From contig DATLRO010000052.1 of the NCBI GenBank assembly GCA_035534615.1, positions 1 to 61,471 on the forward strand: DNA of 61,471 nucleotides, written 5' to 3'. The notes below the pieces were generated by a model, which made no database searches, was not told the DNA's origin, and saw only the letters and a program-made list of their open reading frames with translations. Positions 8,890 through 17,881 of this stretch are shown piece after piece (within the stretch, counting starts at the first letter, position 1; every line of letters begins with the position of its first letter). Source of the DNA: JAGWRA01 sp035534615 (GTDB lineage Bacteria; Acidobacteriota; Vicinamibacteria; Vicinamibacterales; CAVVIG01). The translations under genes were made by a program, and so were the position numbers.

Positions 8890-8937
8890 CTGCCTTCCCC
8901 CACGCTGTGACACTCCGTGACGTCACCCGTCCCCGGG

Positions 8938-9561
8938 CTACGGCGCGAAGGTCCGGACGATCTGCTCGGCCTCGCCGCGCATCGCCGCCAGGCGGGCCCG
9001 CGCGGCGAGCACGATCCCCTTCAGGCGCTCCACGCACGCGCCGACTTCGTCATTGACGACGACGTAATCGTACTCGGTGTAGGCCGCCACCTCCTGCCGC
9101 GCGACGTCCAGCCGGCGGCGCATCTGCGCCTCGCTGTCCTTGCTGCGGCCGCGCAGCCGGCGCTCGAGCACCTCGGCGGACGGCGGCATGACGAAGATCG
9201 CCACGGTCTCGAAGCCGCGGCGCCTGACCTTGCGCGCGCCCTGGACGTCGATCACCAGGACGATGTCGGCCCCCGACTCGAGCACCCGTTCGGTGTCGGC
9301 GGCCGACGTGCCGTACAGGTTGCCGAAGACGTCGGCCCACTCGAGGAACTCGCCGACGGCGACCATCGCCTCGAACCGTTCGCGGCTGACGAAGTGGTAG
9401 TCGGCGCCGTCGGCCTCCCCGTCGCGCGGCGCGCGCGAGGTGTACGAGCGCGACATCCGGAGGTGCGGCACGACCTCGACCAGCCGCTCGACGACGGTCG
9501 TCTTGCCGGTGCCCGACGGCGCCGACACGACGAACAGGATGCCGCGTCCCCTATTCGACAT
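8938..9561 (-). CDS. gmk: Guanylate kinase
   Basis: This 207-residue enzyme phosphorylates GMP to GDP with ATP. The P-loop is SAPSGTGKTT near residues 14-23, followed by the GMP-binding segment SRSYTSRAPRDGEADG and DYHFVS. Length and motif order are those of ordinary bacterial Gmk. The start overlaps the end of yicC by 11 bases. Confidence 0.96.
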   Translation of the reverse strand: MSNRGRGILFVVSAPSGTGKTTVVERLVEVVPHLRMSRSYTSRAPRDGEADGADYHFVSRERFEAMVAVGEFLEWADVFGNLYGTSAADTERVLESGADIVLVIDVQGARKVRRRGFETVAIFVMPPSAEVLERRLRGRSKDSEAQMRRRLDVARQEVAAYTEYDYVVVNDEVGACVERLKGIVLAARARLAAMRGEAEQIVRTFAP

Positions 9562-10435
9562 TCTGCACCTGTTCCCGCAGCCGCTCGAGCCCGGCCTTGG
9601 CCGCGATCACCATCTCGGACACCCTGAGGCCGTCCGCCTTGGATCCCATGGTGTTCACTTCGCGGTTCATCTCCTGCAGCAGGAAGTCCAGCTTCCGGCC
9701 GCAGGGCTCCGCGCTGCCGGCGAGCGCCCGCCAGTGGGCGACGTGCGCCCGGAAGCGCGCGATTTCTTCGCTGATGTCGGAGCGCGCGGCCAGCTTCACG
9801 ATCTCCTGCGCGACCAGCGCCGGGTCGGCCAGGTCGGCCGCCATCTGGCGCACCCGCTCGCGCAGCCGCGCCTCCAGCTCCCCCCGCCCCTCGTCGGCCG
9901 CCCGCGCCAGCTGCTCCACGAGGTCCGCCACCCCGTCGCGGTGGTGATCCAGATCCGCGCGCAGGTGTTCCCCTTCGCGGACGCGCATGGCATCGAGCTG
10001 CCCGAGCGCCTCGTCCACGAGCGCCTCGATCCGCGCCTCCAGACCGGCGGCTTCGTCGGGATCGGCCTGCCGCTCCCGGATCGTCAGCGCCTGCGGCAGC
10101 CGGAGCAGATCGCCGGGCGCCAGCGTGCCGCTGACGAGGCCCCGGTCCCGGGCCGTGTCGAGCGCGGCGCCGAGGGCGGCGCCGAACTCTTCGTTCAGCT
10201 CCACCTCGATCGCCGGCGCGCGCCGGAGCTGCAGCCCGAGGTTGAACTCGATCCGGCCGCGGGCGACGTGCCGCTGCACGATCGCGCGGATCCGGCTCTC
10301 GAGGCCGGCCACGGCCGACGGCAGCCGCACCTGCAGATCGAGGTACCGGTGGTTGAGGGCCCGGATGGTGACGGCGACGGTCCCCGCCTCGTCTTCCCGG
10401 GTCAGCGAGGCGAAGCCGGTCATGCTCTTGATCAT
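9551..10435 (-). CDS. yicC: YicC-family endoribonuclease
   Basis: This 294-residue protein is of the YicC family; members cleave RNA and affect stationary-phase RNA turnover in E. coli. The N-terminal SMTGFASL motif and the conserved C-terminal block (KLDFLLQEMNREVNTMGSKA) are both present. It is the first of the yicC-gmk-coaBC set, a common bacterial order, and starts 69 bases after the exporter gene. Confidence 0.93.
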   Translation of the reverse strand: MIKSMTGFASLTREDEAGTVAVTIRALNHRYLDLQVRLPSAVAGLESRIRAIVQRHVARGRIEFNLGLQLRRAPAIEVELNEEFGAALGAALDTARDRGLVSGTLAPGDLLRLPQALTIRERQADPDEAAGLEARIEALVDEALGQLDAMRVREGEHLRADLDHHRDGVADLVEQLARAADEGRGELEARLRERVRQMAADLADPALVAQEIVKLAARSDISEEIARFRAHVAHWRALAGSAEPCGRKLDFLLQEMNREVNTMGSKADGLRVSEMVIAAKAGLERLREQVQNVE

Positions 10436-10504
10436 CGTGCGGTTGCGGACAGCCGGCGCCGATCGCCGGCCCTGCTCCTTCAGTGTGCGGGCGCGCCCTC
10501 CGGG

Positions 10505-12277
10505 CTAGCGGGAGGTGTCGACTGCCAGCAGCCGTCCCTCGACGGCGCGGTGTCCTTCGAGCAGCTGCATCTCGTACAGCGCGGCGTACACGCCGCCGGG
10601 CCGCGCCACCAGCTCGTCGTGCCGGCCGACCTCGACGACGCGCCCCCGCTCGAGGACGAGGATGGCGTCGGCGCGCCGGATGGTCGACAGCCGGTGCGCG
10701 ATGACGAACGACGTCCGGTTCAGCATGAGGTTCGCCAGCGCGTCCTGCACGAGCTGCTCGGACTCGGAGTCGAGCGACGAGGTCGCCTCGTCCAGGATCA
10801 GGATCGGCGAATTCTTCAGCAGCGCCCTGGCGATGGCGACGCGCTGGCGCTGTCCGCCCGACAGGCGCTGCCCCCGCTCGCCGATCGACGTCTCGTAGCC
10901 CTGCGGCATCGCCATGATGAACTCGTGCGCATTGGCGGCCCGGGCCGCCGCCTCGATGGCGTCGCGGGGGGCGTCGGCCGACCCGTAGGCGATGTTCTCG
11001 GCCACGGTGTCGTCGAACAGGACGGTCTCCTGCGTCACCATGCCGATCTGCGCGCGGAGCGACGCGAGCGTCACCGACCGGATGTCGGCACCGTCGATCA
11101 GGATCGCGCCGCCGGTGACGTCGTAGAACCGCGGCAGCAGGTTGACCAGCGACGTCTTGCCGGCGCCGCTCCGCCCGACGATCGCGAGCATCTGGCCGGC
11201 GCGGACGGTGAAGGAGACGCCGCGCAGGATGCCGCGGTCGCGCCGGTCATCGTAGTCGAACGCCACGTCGCGGAACTCGATCGCCGACGAGAACCGCGGC
11301 AGGGGCCTGGCCTCCGGCATCTCGTGGACCTCGGTGTGGGTGTCCATCATGCCGAAGATCCGCTCGCACGCGGCAATCGCCTGCTGCAGGCTCGCGTTCA
11401 CGCGGCTCAGCTTCTTCGCCGGCCCGTACATCAGGAACAGTGCCGCGATGAACGACGTGAACTCGCCGGTCGTCAGGCGGTGCGCCGCGATCCCCTGGCT
11501 GCCGTACCAGAGCGCCGCCACCATGCCGAAGGCGCCCAGCAGCTCCATCAGCGGCGGCAGGGCGGCCAGCGCGGCCGTCACCTTCATGTTGGTCCGGTAG
11601 AGCAGATGCGCGGCGCGGCCGAACTTCGCCGCCTCGTGCCCTTCCGTGCCGAACGCCTTCACGATCCGGTGCCCGGTGAACGCCTCGGCGCTGACGTGCG
11701 ACAGGTGTTCCATCGCCTCCTGGCTCCGGTGCGTCGTCTTGCGGACGCGCCGGCCGAGGTGCACGAGGGGGTACACGATGAGCGGCGCCAGGGTGAGGCA
11801 GACCAGCGCGAGCCGGGCGTCGTAGTAGAACAGCAGGCAGGCGTAGCCGACGAGGGCCAGCGACTCGCGCGCCAGGTCGCCGACCGTCTCCGAGACCGCC
11901 TGCTGCACCTGCACCACGTCGTTGCCGACCCGCGACATCAGCTGGCCGGTCGTCCGCCGGGCGAAGAAGCCGGCCGACTGGCCGAGGACGTGGCGGAACA
12001 GCGCGGTCCGGACGTCCATGACCACGTGCTGGCCGACGTCGGCCATCAGGTACGTCGAGAAGTAGGATCCGACGCCCTTCAGCAGGTACAAGCCGACGAT
12101 GGCGCCGGCGATCAGCGCGAGGTCGCGCTGCTGCGGCAGGACGTGGTCGAAGATCGGCTTGACCAGGTAGGCGAGCCCGGCCGAGCCGGCGGCGTACAGC
12201 AGCATCGCCGCCACCGCCCACACCAGCCGGAGGCGGTAGGGTCGCGCGTATCGAAGCAGTCGCTGGAAAGACTTCAC
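10505..12277 (-). CDS. MsbA-type ABC transporter (fused permease and ATPase)
   Basis: This is a 590-residue half-transporter with about six transmembrane segments (residues 1-310) followed by an ATPase domain. Walker A is GRSGAGKTS, the signature LSGGQRQR and Walker B ILILDEATSSLD. It resembles lipid A or lipid-linked-saccharide flippases. The GTG start at 12277 (VKSFQRLLRY) shares GTGA with the stop of the upstream GT2 gene, so the two are translationally coupled. It is placed downstream of ugd, galE and a polyprenyl-sugar-type GT2, and may move a lipid-linked product across the inner membrane; that role is inference. Confidence 0.88.
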   Translation of the reverse strand: MKSFQRLLRYARPYRLRLVWAVAAMLLYAAGSAGLAYLVKPIFDHVLPQQRDLALIAGAIVGLYLLKGVGSYFSTYLMADVGQHVVMDVRTALFRHVLGQSAGFFARRTTGQLMSRVGNDVVQVQQAVSETVGDLARESLALVGYACLLFYYDARLALVCLTLAPLIVYPLVHLGRRVRKTTHRSQEAMEHLSHVSAEAFTGHRIVKAFGTEGHEAAKFGRAAHLLYRTNMKVTAALAALPPLMELLGAFGMVAALWYGSQGIAAHRLTTGEFTSFIAALFLMYGPAKKLSRVNASLQQAIAACERIFGMMDTHTEVHEMPEARPLPRFSSAIEFRDVAFDYDDRRDRGILRGVSFTVRAGQMLAIVGRSGAGKTSLVNLLPRFYDVTGGAILIDGADIRSVTLASLRAQIGMVTQETVLFDDTVAENIAYGSADAPRDAIEAAARAANAHEFIMAMPQGYETSIGERGQRLSGGQRQRVAIARALLKNSPILILDEATSSLDSESEQLVQDALANLMLNRTSFVIAHRLSTIRRADAILVLERGRVVEVGRHDELVARPGGVYAALYEMQLLEGHRAVEGRLLAVDTSR

Positions 12278-12987
12278 TCGCTGAACCGGTACTTGATCAG
12301 CACCCAGAGCGCGACCAGCCCGTCGCGCCAGGTGATCTTCTTGCCTTCGTCGTACCCGCGCCCGTCGTACGTGATCGGGATCTCGTAGACCCGGTAGCGC
12401 CGCTTGAAGATCTTCGCCGTCAGCTCCGGCTCGATCCCGAAGCCGTTCGAGCGCAGCGTCATCGACCGCAGCACCTCCGTCCGCATCGCCTTGTAACACG
12501 TCTCCATGTCCGTCAGGATCGTGTTGTACAGCACGTTCGTCGCGAGCGTCAGGAACCGGTTGCCGAGGTAATGGGTGAACAGGAACACCCGGTGCCGCCC
12601 GAGGAAGCGCGATCCATAAACGACGTCCGCCCGCCCCTGGCAGATGAGCTCGACCAGCCCCGGCAGCTCCTCGGGCGAATACTCGAGGTCGGCGTCCTGG
12701 ATGACGCAGATGTCGCCCGTCACCTCCTCGAAGCCCCGCCGGAGCGCCGCGCCCTTCCCCTGGTTGAACGGCTGCAGCACCAGCTTGAACGGATGGCGGC
12801 GCCGCAGCTCGTCGAGCAGGTCGCGCGTGCCGTCGCGCGACCCGTCGTCGACGACGATGAGCTCGATGCGGAGCGGCACCGCCAGCACGCGGCCGATGAT
12901 CTCCTCGATGGTGTCCCGCTCGTTGTAGACCGGCATCACCACCGACAGCAGCGGATCCCGCAGTGTCCCGCGCATTCCCGACCTCAC
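12274..12987 (-). CDS. GT2 glycosyltransferase, polyprenyl-phosphate sugar synthase type
   Basis: This is a 237-residue GT-A glycosyltransferase like dolichyl/undecaprenyl-phosphate mannose or glucose synthases. It has SVVMPVYNERDTIEE near the N-terminus, the VVDDGSRDGT motif and the QDADLEYSPEE acidic motif, and no C-terminal membrane domain. I chose the GTG at 12987: it overlaps the galE stop as GTGA and has GGAGG 9-10 bases upstream. The in-frame ATG at 12975 is an alternative. The product is probably a lipid-linked monosaccharide used by the glycan cluster. Donor sugar unknown. Confidence 0.86.
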   Translation of the reverse strand: MRSGMRGTLRDPLLSVVMPVYNERDTIEEIIGRVLAVPLRIELIVVDDGSRDGTRDLLDELRRRHPFKLVLQPFNQGKGAALRRGFEEVTGDICVIQDADLEYSPEELPGLVELICQGRADVVYGSRFLGRHRVFLFTHYLGNRFLTLATNVLYNTILTDMETCYKAMRTEVLRSMTLRSNGFGIEPELTAKIFKRRYRVYEIPITYDGRGYDEGKKITWRDGLVALWVLIKYRFSE

Positions 12988-13994
12988 GCCAGCTCGCCTC
13001 CACGGAAGCCGTGCGGGTGGGCGCGGTGCCATTGCCACGCCGTCCGCACGATCGTCTCCAGTCCGGAATGCCGCGGCCGCCAGTGGAGCTCGGCGGCCGC
13101 CCGGCGGCTCGCCGCGAACAGCACGGCCGGATCGCCCTCGCGGCGCGCCGCCAGCCGCGCCGGCACCGGCAGCCCGGTCACCCGCTCCACCATCGCCGTC
13201 ACCTCGCGGACCGAGGACGGCCGGCCGCTGCCGAGGTTGCACGTGTCCGACCGCCCGGTCTCCTCGAGCGCCTGCAGCGCCAGGACGTGCGCGTCGGCCA
13301 GGTCGGTCACGTGCACGTAGTCGCGCAGGCAGGTGCCGTCGGGCGTCGGATAGTCGTCGCCGAAGATCTCCAGCGGCGCGCCGCCGGTGGCCGCCTGGAT
13401 CGCCCGCGGGATCAGGTGGATCTCCGGGTCGTGATCCTCCCCGAGCTCGCCGTCGGGATCCGCGCCGGCCGCGTTGAAGTACCGCAGCGCCGCGAAGCGG
13501 AGGCCGAACGCCCGCTCGTAATGCGGCAGCGCCCGCTCGACCGCCAGCTTCGTCTCGCCGTACGTGTTGATCGGCCGGGTCGGCTGCGCCTCGTCGATCG
13601 GCGTCTCGACCGGCTCGCCGTAGACCGCGCACGTGGACGAGAAGACGAACCGCCCCACCGACTCGGCGGCCATGGCCTCGAGGACGGTCAGCGCGCCCGA
13701 CACGTTGGTGCGATAGTACCGGATCGGATCCCGCACCGACTCCGACACCGCCAGCAGCGCGGCGAAGTGCATCACCGCGCCGACCGCGAAGCGCCGCAGC
13801 GTGTGCCGCAGGAGCGCCAGGTCGGCGACGTCGCCCTCGACGAACTCGCCGAACCGGACCGCCTCGCGGTGGCCCGCCAGCAGGTTGTCGTACACCACCA
13901 CGCGGTACCCGGCCCGGTGCAGGGCCTTGGCGGCGTGGCTCCCGATGTAGCCCGCCCCCCCGGTCACCAGCACCGTCCGGTCCTCAGCGCCCAA
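12984..13994 (-). CDS. galE: UDP-glucose 4-epimerase
   Basis: This is a 336-residue short-chain dehydrogenase/reductase that interconverts UDP-glucose and UDP-galactose. The NAD-binding GGAGYIGSH motif is at the N-terminus, followed by VVYDNLLAGH, SSTCAVYG and the catalytic Tyr-Lys pair in TYGETK. It starts 11 bases inside the end of ugd and ends in the start of the GT2 gene. It supplies UDP-galactose to the adjoining transferases. Confidence 0.93.
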   Translation of the reverse strand: MGAEDRTVLVTGGAGYIGSHAAKALHRAGYRVVVYDNLLAGHREAVRFGEFVEGDVADLALLRHTLRRFAVGAVMHFAALLAVSESVRDPIRYYRTNVSGALTVLEAMAAESVGRFVFSSTCAVYGEPVETPIDEAQPTRPINTYGETKLAVERALPHYERAFGLRFAALRYFNAAGADPDGELGEDHDPEIHLIPRAIQAATGGAPLEIFGDDYPTPDGTCLRDYVHVTDLADAHVLALQALEETGRSDTCNLGSGRPSSVREVTAMVERVTGLPVPARLAARREGDPAVLFAASRRAAAELHWRPRHSGLETIVRTAWQWHRAHPHGFRGGELA

Positions 13995-15279
13995 CGGAGA
14001 AATACGTGAAGCCGAGCGCGCGCATCTGCGCCGGCTCGTACAGGTTCCGGCCGTCGAAGACGACCGGCGCGTGCATCAGCTTGCGCATCCGGGCGAAATC
14101 CGGCTCCCGGAACTCGTTCCACTCGGTGACGACCGCCAGCGCGTCGGCCCCCTTCAGCGCGTCGTAACTCTTGGCGACCAGCGTGATCCGGCTGCCGAAC
14201 AGCTTGCGCGCCACCGGCATCGCCTCCGGATCGAACGCCCGGATGGTGGCGCCCGCCGCCAGCAGCCGCTCGATGATCGTGATGGCCGGCGCCTCGCGCA
14301 TGTCGTCGGTGCGCGGCTTGAACGACAGCCCCCAGAGCGCGATCGTCTTCCCCTTGACCGAGCCGAGCTTGGAGACGATGCGGGCCGCGAAGCGGCGCTT
14401 CTGCGCGTCGTTCACCCCCTCGACCGCCTCGAGAATCGAAAAGTCGTACCCCTGGTCGGCCGCGAACTTCAGCAGCGCCTTCACGTCCTTCGGGAAACAG
14501 CTGCCGCCGTAGCCGACGCCCGGAAACAGGAACGACGGCCCGATCCGCCGGTCCGCGCCGACCGCCCTCCGCACGTGCCCGACGTCGGCGCCGCACAGCT
14601 CGCAGAGATTCGCGATCTCGTTCATGAACGAGATCCGGCTCGCCAGCAGCGCGTTCGCCGCGTACTTGCACAGCTCGGCGCTCGCGCAGTCCATCAGCAT
14701 GATCGGCGCGCCGGTCCGCGTGAAGGGGGCGTACAGCTCCTTCATCAGCGCCGCCGCCCGCTCGTCCTCGGCGCCGATGACGACCCGGTCGGGCTTCATG
14801 AAGTCCTCGACCGCCGCCCCCTGCTTCAGGAACTCCGGATTGCTCACCACGCTGAACGGATGCGTCGTCTCGCGGCGGATGATGTCGCGCACCTTCGCCG
14901 CCGTCCCGACCGGCACCGTGCTCTTGTCGACGATGACCGTGTAGCCCTTCATCGCCCGCGCGACGTCCCGCGCCACCTGCAGCACGTGCTGGAGGTCGGC
15001 CGACCCGTCCTCCCCCTGCGGCGTCCCGACCGCCACGAAGACGATGGACGAGGCGCGGACCGCCCGCGCCAGATCAGTGGTGAACGTCAGCCGCTTCTCC
15101 GCCCGGTTCCGGCGGACCAGCTCCTCGAGCCCCGGCTCGTAGATCGGGATCCGGCCTCGTCGCAAAAGACGGACCTTCGCTTCTTCCTTGTCGACGCCGA
15201 TGACCTCGTTGCCGTTCTCGGCGAGGCAGGCGCCTACCACGAGTCCCACGTAGCCGGAACCAACGACCGCGATTTTCAT
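13984..15279 (-). CDS. ugd: UDP-glucose 6-dehydrogenase
   Basis: This 431-residue enzyme oxidises UDP-glucose to UDP-glucuronate with two NAD. The N-terminal Rossmann motif is GSGYVGLVVGACLAE, STVPVGT follows at about 120, and the catalytic Cys is at about 261 in GYGGSCFPKD. It is first in the minus-strand operon, with GGGGAG about 10 bases before the ATG. Its product is the substrate of the UDP-glucuronate decarboxylase at 22555, on the divergent side of the same glycan locus. Confidence 0.95.
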   Translation of the reverse strand: MKIAVVGSGYVGLVVGACLAENGNEVIGVDKEEAKVRLLRRGRIPIYEPGLEELVRRNRAEKRLTFTTDLARAVRASSIVFVAVGTPQGEDGSADLQHVLQVARDVARAMKGYTVIVDKSTVPVGTAAKVRDIIRRETTHPFSVVSNPEFLKQGAAVEDFMKPDRVVIGAEDERAAALMKELYAPFTRTGAPIMLMDCASAELCKYAANALLASRISFMNEIANLCELCGADVGHVRRAVGADRRIGPSFLFPGVGYGGSCFPKDVKALLKFAADQGYDFSILEAVEGVNDAQKRRFAARIVSKLGSVKGKTIALWGLSFKPRTDDMREAPAITIIERLLAAGATIRAFDPEAMPVARKLFGSRITLVAKSYDALKGADALAVVTEWNEFREPDFARMRKLMHAPVVFDGRNLYEPAQMRALGFTYFSVGR

Positions 15280-15392
15280 CCGCTCTCACTCCCCATCCGG
15301 CGGAGCCGCCGGCCCGCCGGCGTCCCGAAACGATTGACGGTACCACAACCTCTACAGACTGTCCATAGACCGCAGGCTCAAGCACTTAGCGT

Positions 15393-15413
15393 GATCCGGC
15401 CCGCGGCCGGATC
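15393..15413. other. Perfect hairpin in the ugd / glycosyltransferase divergent region
   Basis: GATCCGGCC pairs with GGCCGGATC around a CGC loop. It lies between divergent genes, so it is not an ordinary terminator. It may be an operator or an mRNA 5' structure. The short palindrome ACAGACTGT is at 15354-15362 in the same region. I see no convincing promoter pair here. Confidence 0.4.
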
Positions 15414-15451
15414 CCCTCCGGCGCGACCGCGCCTGTGATAGCCTCACCCCG

Positions 15452-16621
15452 GTGCGGATCCTCATCGATTACCGGCCCGCGCTCCGCGAGCGCAGCGGCG
15501 TCGGCGAATACGCCCACCAGCTCGTGCGCGCCCTGGCCACCGCCGCCGCGGGAATGCCGGCCGGCCCGGACGACGCCCCCGCCGACCGGCTCGATCTCAC
15601 CATCTTCTCCAGTTCCTGGAAGGACCGCCTGCGCCTGGCCGACGGGGAGCTGCCGGGCGTGCACCGGATCGATCGCCGGATTCCCGTGCGCCTGCTGAAC
15701 CTGGCCTGGCACCGTGTCGGCTGGCCGTGCATCGAAGACCTCACCCGCGAGCGGTTCGACCTGGTGCATTCCCTGCACCCGCTGCTGCTGCCCAGCCGGT
15801 CGGCCGCGCAGGTGGTGACGATCCATGATCTCTATTTTCTGAAGCATCCCGAACGGACCAGCGCCGAGATCCGGCGCGACTATCCGGCGCTGGTGCGCGC
15901 GCATGCGCGTCGCGCGGACGGCATCGTCGTCAACTCGACGTTCACCGCGCGTGAGGTCGAGCACCGGCTGGGCGTCCCCGGCGAGCGGATCACCGTCTGC
16001 CTGCCGGGCGCGCCCGACTGGCCGGCCCGCACGGCCCCGCCGCCGCCGCACGAGCGCTATCTGCTCTTCTTCGGCACGCTCGAACCGCGCAAGAATGTGG
16101 GGATGCTGCTCGACGCGTACGCCCGGGTGCTGGCGCGCCTGCCGGACGCGCCGAAGCTCGTGCTCGCCGGCAGGGCCACCGCCGAGGCGGACGCCTGGCT
16201 GCGACGGGCCGCCGCGCCGCCGCTCGCCGGCCATGTCGAGCATCGAGGATACGTCGACCCGGACAGGCGGCGGGCGTTGTACGAGGGGGCCGCCCTGCTG
16301 ATTCTGCCGTCGTTCGAAGAAGGCTTCGGCCTGCCCGCGCTGGAGGCGATGACGGTCGGGGTTCCCGTGATCGCGTCGAATACCGGGGCGCTGCCGGACG
16401 TCGTGGGGGACGCCGGCCCGCTCGTCGGTCCGGACGATGCCGATGCCCTGGCCACGACGATCGAACGGATGCTGACCGACGAAGCCTATGCGGCGGTCTG
16501 CGCGGCGCGCGGAGTCCTGCGGTCCCGGACGTTCACCTGGCAGGCCACCGCCACCGCCGTTTGCGAGGCCTATCGCGCGGCGCTCGTCGCGAGGCGCGAA
16601 CGGACGGGACGGCGGGCGTAG
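15452..16621 (+). CDS. GT4-family glycosyltransferase
   Basis: This is a 389-residue GT-B glycosyltransferase. The N-terminal domain begins RILIDYRPALRERSGVGEY. The C-terminal domain has LLFFGTLEPRKNV (donor-binding start) and the EEGFGLPALE E-x7-E motif with GVPVIASNTGALPDV. It is like mannosyl/rhamnosyl transferases of exopolysaccharide pathways; donor and acceptor cannot be told. The start is GTG at 15452. It is first gene of the plus-strand glycan cluster. Its stop codon is followed within a base or two by a heptamer array. Confidence 0.9.
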   Translation: MRILIDYRPALRERSGVGEYAHQLVRALATAAAGMPAGPDDAPADRLDLTIFSSSWKDRLRLADGELPGVHRIDRRIPVRLLNLAWHRVGWPCIEDLTRERFDLVHSLHPLLLPSRSAAQVVTIHDLYFLKHPERTSAEIRRDYPALVRAHARRADGIVVNSTFTAREVEHRLGVPGERITVCLPGAPDWPARTAPPPPHERYLLFFGTLEPRKNVGMLLDAYARVLARLPDAPKLVLAGRATAEADAWLRRAAAPPLAGHVEHRGYVDPDRRRALYEGAALLILPSFEEGFGLPALEAMTVGVPVIASNTGALPDVVGDAGPLVGPDDADALATTIERMLTDEAYAAVCAARGVLRSRTFTWQATATAVCEAYRAALVARRERTGRRA

Positions 16622-16651
16622 GGCTCAGTGCTCGGGGCTCAGGGCTCGGGG
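16621..16651. repeat. Heptamer array, reverse orientation
   Basis: The units GGGCTCA, GTGCTCG, GGGCTCA, GGGCTCG and a partial copy follow each other with period 7. They are the reverse complement of the GAGCCCN/GAGCACN units at 17825 and 55005. The array begins at the last base of the preceding stop codon. With the array at 17825 it flanks the glycosyltransferase gene 16730-17869 in inverted orientation. Confidence 0.75.
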
Positions 16652-16729
16652 CGACGGTCGGACGAGGGACGGCGTCGCCCGCGCGGCGCTGTGTTACGTT
16701 GTGCATCGAACATCTTCCGTTGCCCGCCC

Positions 16730-17869
16730 ATGCGCATCGCCATTGACGCCCGGGAGTTGTGCGGCCGCCCGACCGGCGTCGGCCGGTATCTGACGCACCT
16801 GCTCGACGAATGGGAGCGGACGGGCCGGGCCCGGGAGCTGACGCTGTACGCGCCGGTCCCGCCTTCACTGACCGGCGGGACGAGCGCCCGGGTGCGACTG
16901 GTGCCGGGGAGGCCCGGCACCTGGTGGGAACAGGTCCGCCTGGCGGCCGCGCTGGCGGCGGATCGGCCGGACGTGCTCTTCGCGCCGGCGTATTCGGCGC
17001 CGCTGCGCGTCTCGATCCCGACCGTCCTGACGATTCACGACCTGTCGTACATGGCCCATCCGGAATGGTTCAGCTGGCGCGAGGGCGTCCGGCGCCGGTG
17101 GCTGACCGCCCGGGCGGCACGCTGCGCCGCCCTCGTGCTGACCGTTTCCGAGTTCTCGCGACAGGAGATCCTCACCCGCCTGCGGCTGCCGGCCGCGCGC
17201 GTCCGGACCATCCTGCCGGGGCTGCCACAGGTCGCGGCGCCGGGCGGGAGCCCGCCGGTGACCGATCACCCCACGCCGCTCGTGCTGTTCGTCGGGTCGA
17301 TTTTCAACCGGCGCCACGTGCCCGATCTCATCCGTGCGTTCGCCCCGATCGCGCAGGCCGATCCGTCGGCGGAACTGATTGTCGTCGGCGAGAACCGGAC
17401 GCATCCGCGCGAGGATCTCGCCGCCCTCGTCCGGACGCTCGGCCTGGACCGGCAGGTGGGGCTGCATCCGTACGCGACGGACGACGCGCTCGCGCAGTTC
17501 TACGGGCGCGCGCGGGTGTTCGTCTTCCTGTCCGATTACGAAGGGTTCGGCTTCACGCCGCTCGAGGCGCTGCAGGCCGGCGCGCCGATCGTCGTGCAGG
17601 ACACGCCGGTGGCCCGGGAGATCGACGGCGACGCGGCGGTCTATGTCGAGCGGGGCGACATCGCCGGCGGCACGGCGGCGATCCGGCAGCTGCTGTACGA
17701 CGAGGAGGCGCGCCGGACCAGGCTGGCAGCCGCACCGGCCGTGCTGGCCCGGTATTCCTGGGAGCGCGCCGCGGCCGCCACCATGGCCGCGATCGAGGAG
17801 GCCGCCGTCCACCCGGGAGCGCCCGAGCCCCCGAGCCCTGAGCCCCGAGCACCCAGCACCGAGCCCTGA
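16730..17869 (+). CDS. GT4-family glycosyltransferase with repeat-derived C-terminus
   Basis: This is a 379-residue GT-B glycosyltransferase. The start is the ATG at 16730 (MRIAIDARELCGRPTGVGRY); the longer frame reading upstream crosses a repeat array and is unlikely to be used. Donor-domain motifs are VLFVGSIFNRRHV and the EGFGFTPLEALQAG E-x7-E region with GAPIVVQDTPVAREI. The last 15 or so residues (Pro/Glu/Ser-rich, ending RAPSTEP) are encoded by the heptamer array at 17825. They are probably not part of the ancestral fold, so the original stop has probably been lost to repeat insertion. Confidence 0.88.
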   Translation: MRIAIDARELCGRPTGVGRYLTHLLDEWERTGRARELTLYAPVPPSLTGGTSARVRLVPGRPGTWWEQVRLAAALAADRPDVLFAPAYSAPLRVSIPTVLTIHDLSYMAHPEWFSWREGVRRRWLTARAARCAALVLTVSEFSRQEILTRLRLPAARVRTILPGLPQVAAPGGSPPVTDHPTPLVLFVGSIFNRRHVPDLIRAFAPIAQADPSAELIVVGENRTHPREDLAALVRTLGLDRQVGLHPYATDDALAQFYGRARVFVFLSDYEGFGFTPLEALQAGAPIVVQDTPVAREIDGDAAVYVERGDIAGGTAAIRQLLYDEEARRTRLAAAPAVLARYSWERAAAATMAAIEEAAVHPGAPEPPSPEPRAPSTEP

Positions 17870-17881
17870 GCCCCGAGCCCA
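17825..17881. repeat. Heptamer array spanning a gene end and the next start
   Basis: About eight units occur in tandem: GAGCCCC(C), GAGCCCT, GAGCCCC, GAGCACC, CAGCACC, GAGCCCT, GAGCCCC, GAGCCCA. The array begins inside the upstream glycosyltransferase gene, holds its TGA stop and ends directly at the ATG (17882) of the next gene. It therefore also forms that gene's 5' leader, and no ordinary ribosome binding site is seen. Confidence 0.85.

Noticed and set aside
9440..12388. A 982-codon open frame on the plus strand
   Set aside because: It lies antisense to gmk, yicC and the ABC exporter, has a His/Arg/Asp-rich composition typical of GC-rich antisense frames, and no domain.
12278..13003. Upstream extension of the ABC exporter reading frame
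   Set aside because: It reads the GT2 gene in another frame; the GTG at 12277 overlaps the GT2 stop as GTGA and starts at the usual family position.
15333..15361. TTGACG-based promoter toward the first GT4 gene
   Set aside because: No acceptable -10 box at 16-18 bases from TTGACG.
17825..17881. CRISPR array
   Set aside because: Units are 7 bases in direct contact with no spacers, and no cas genes are near.
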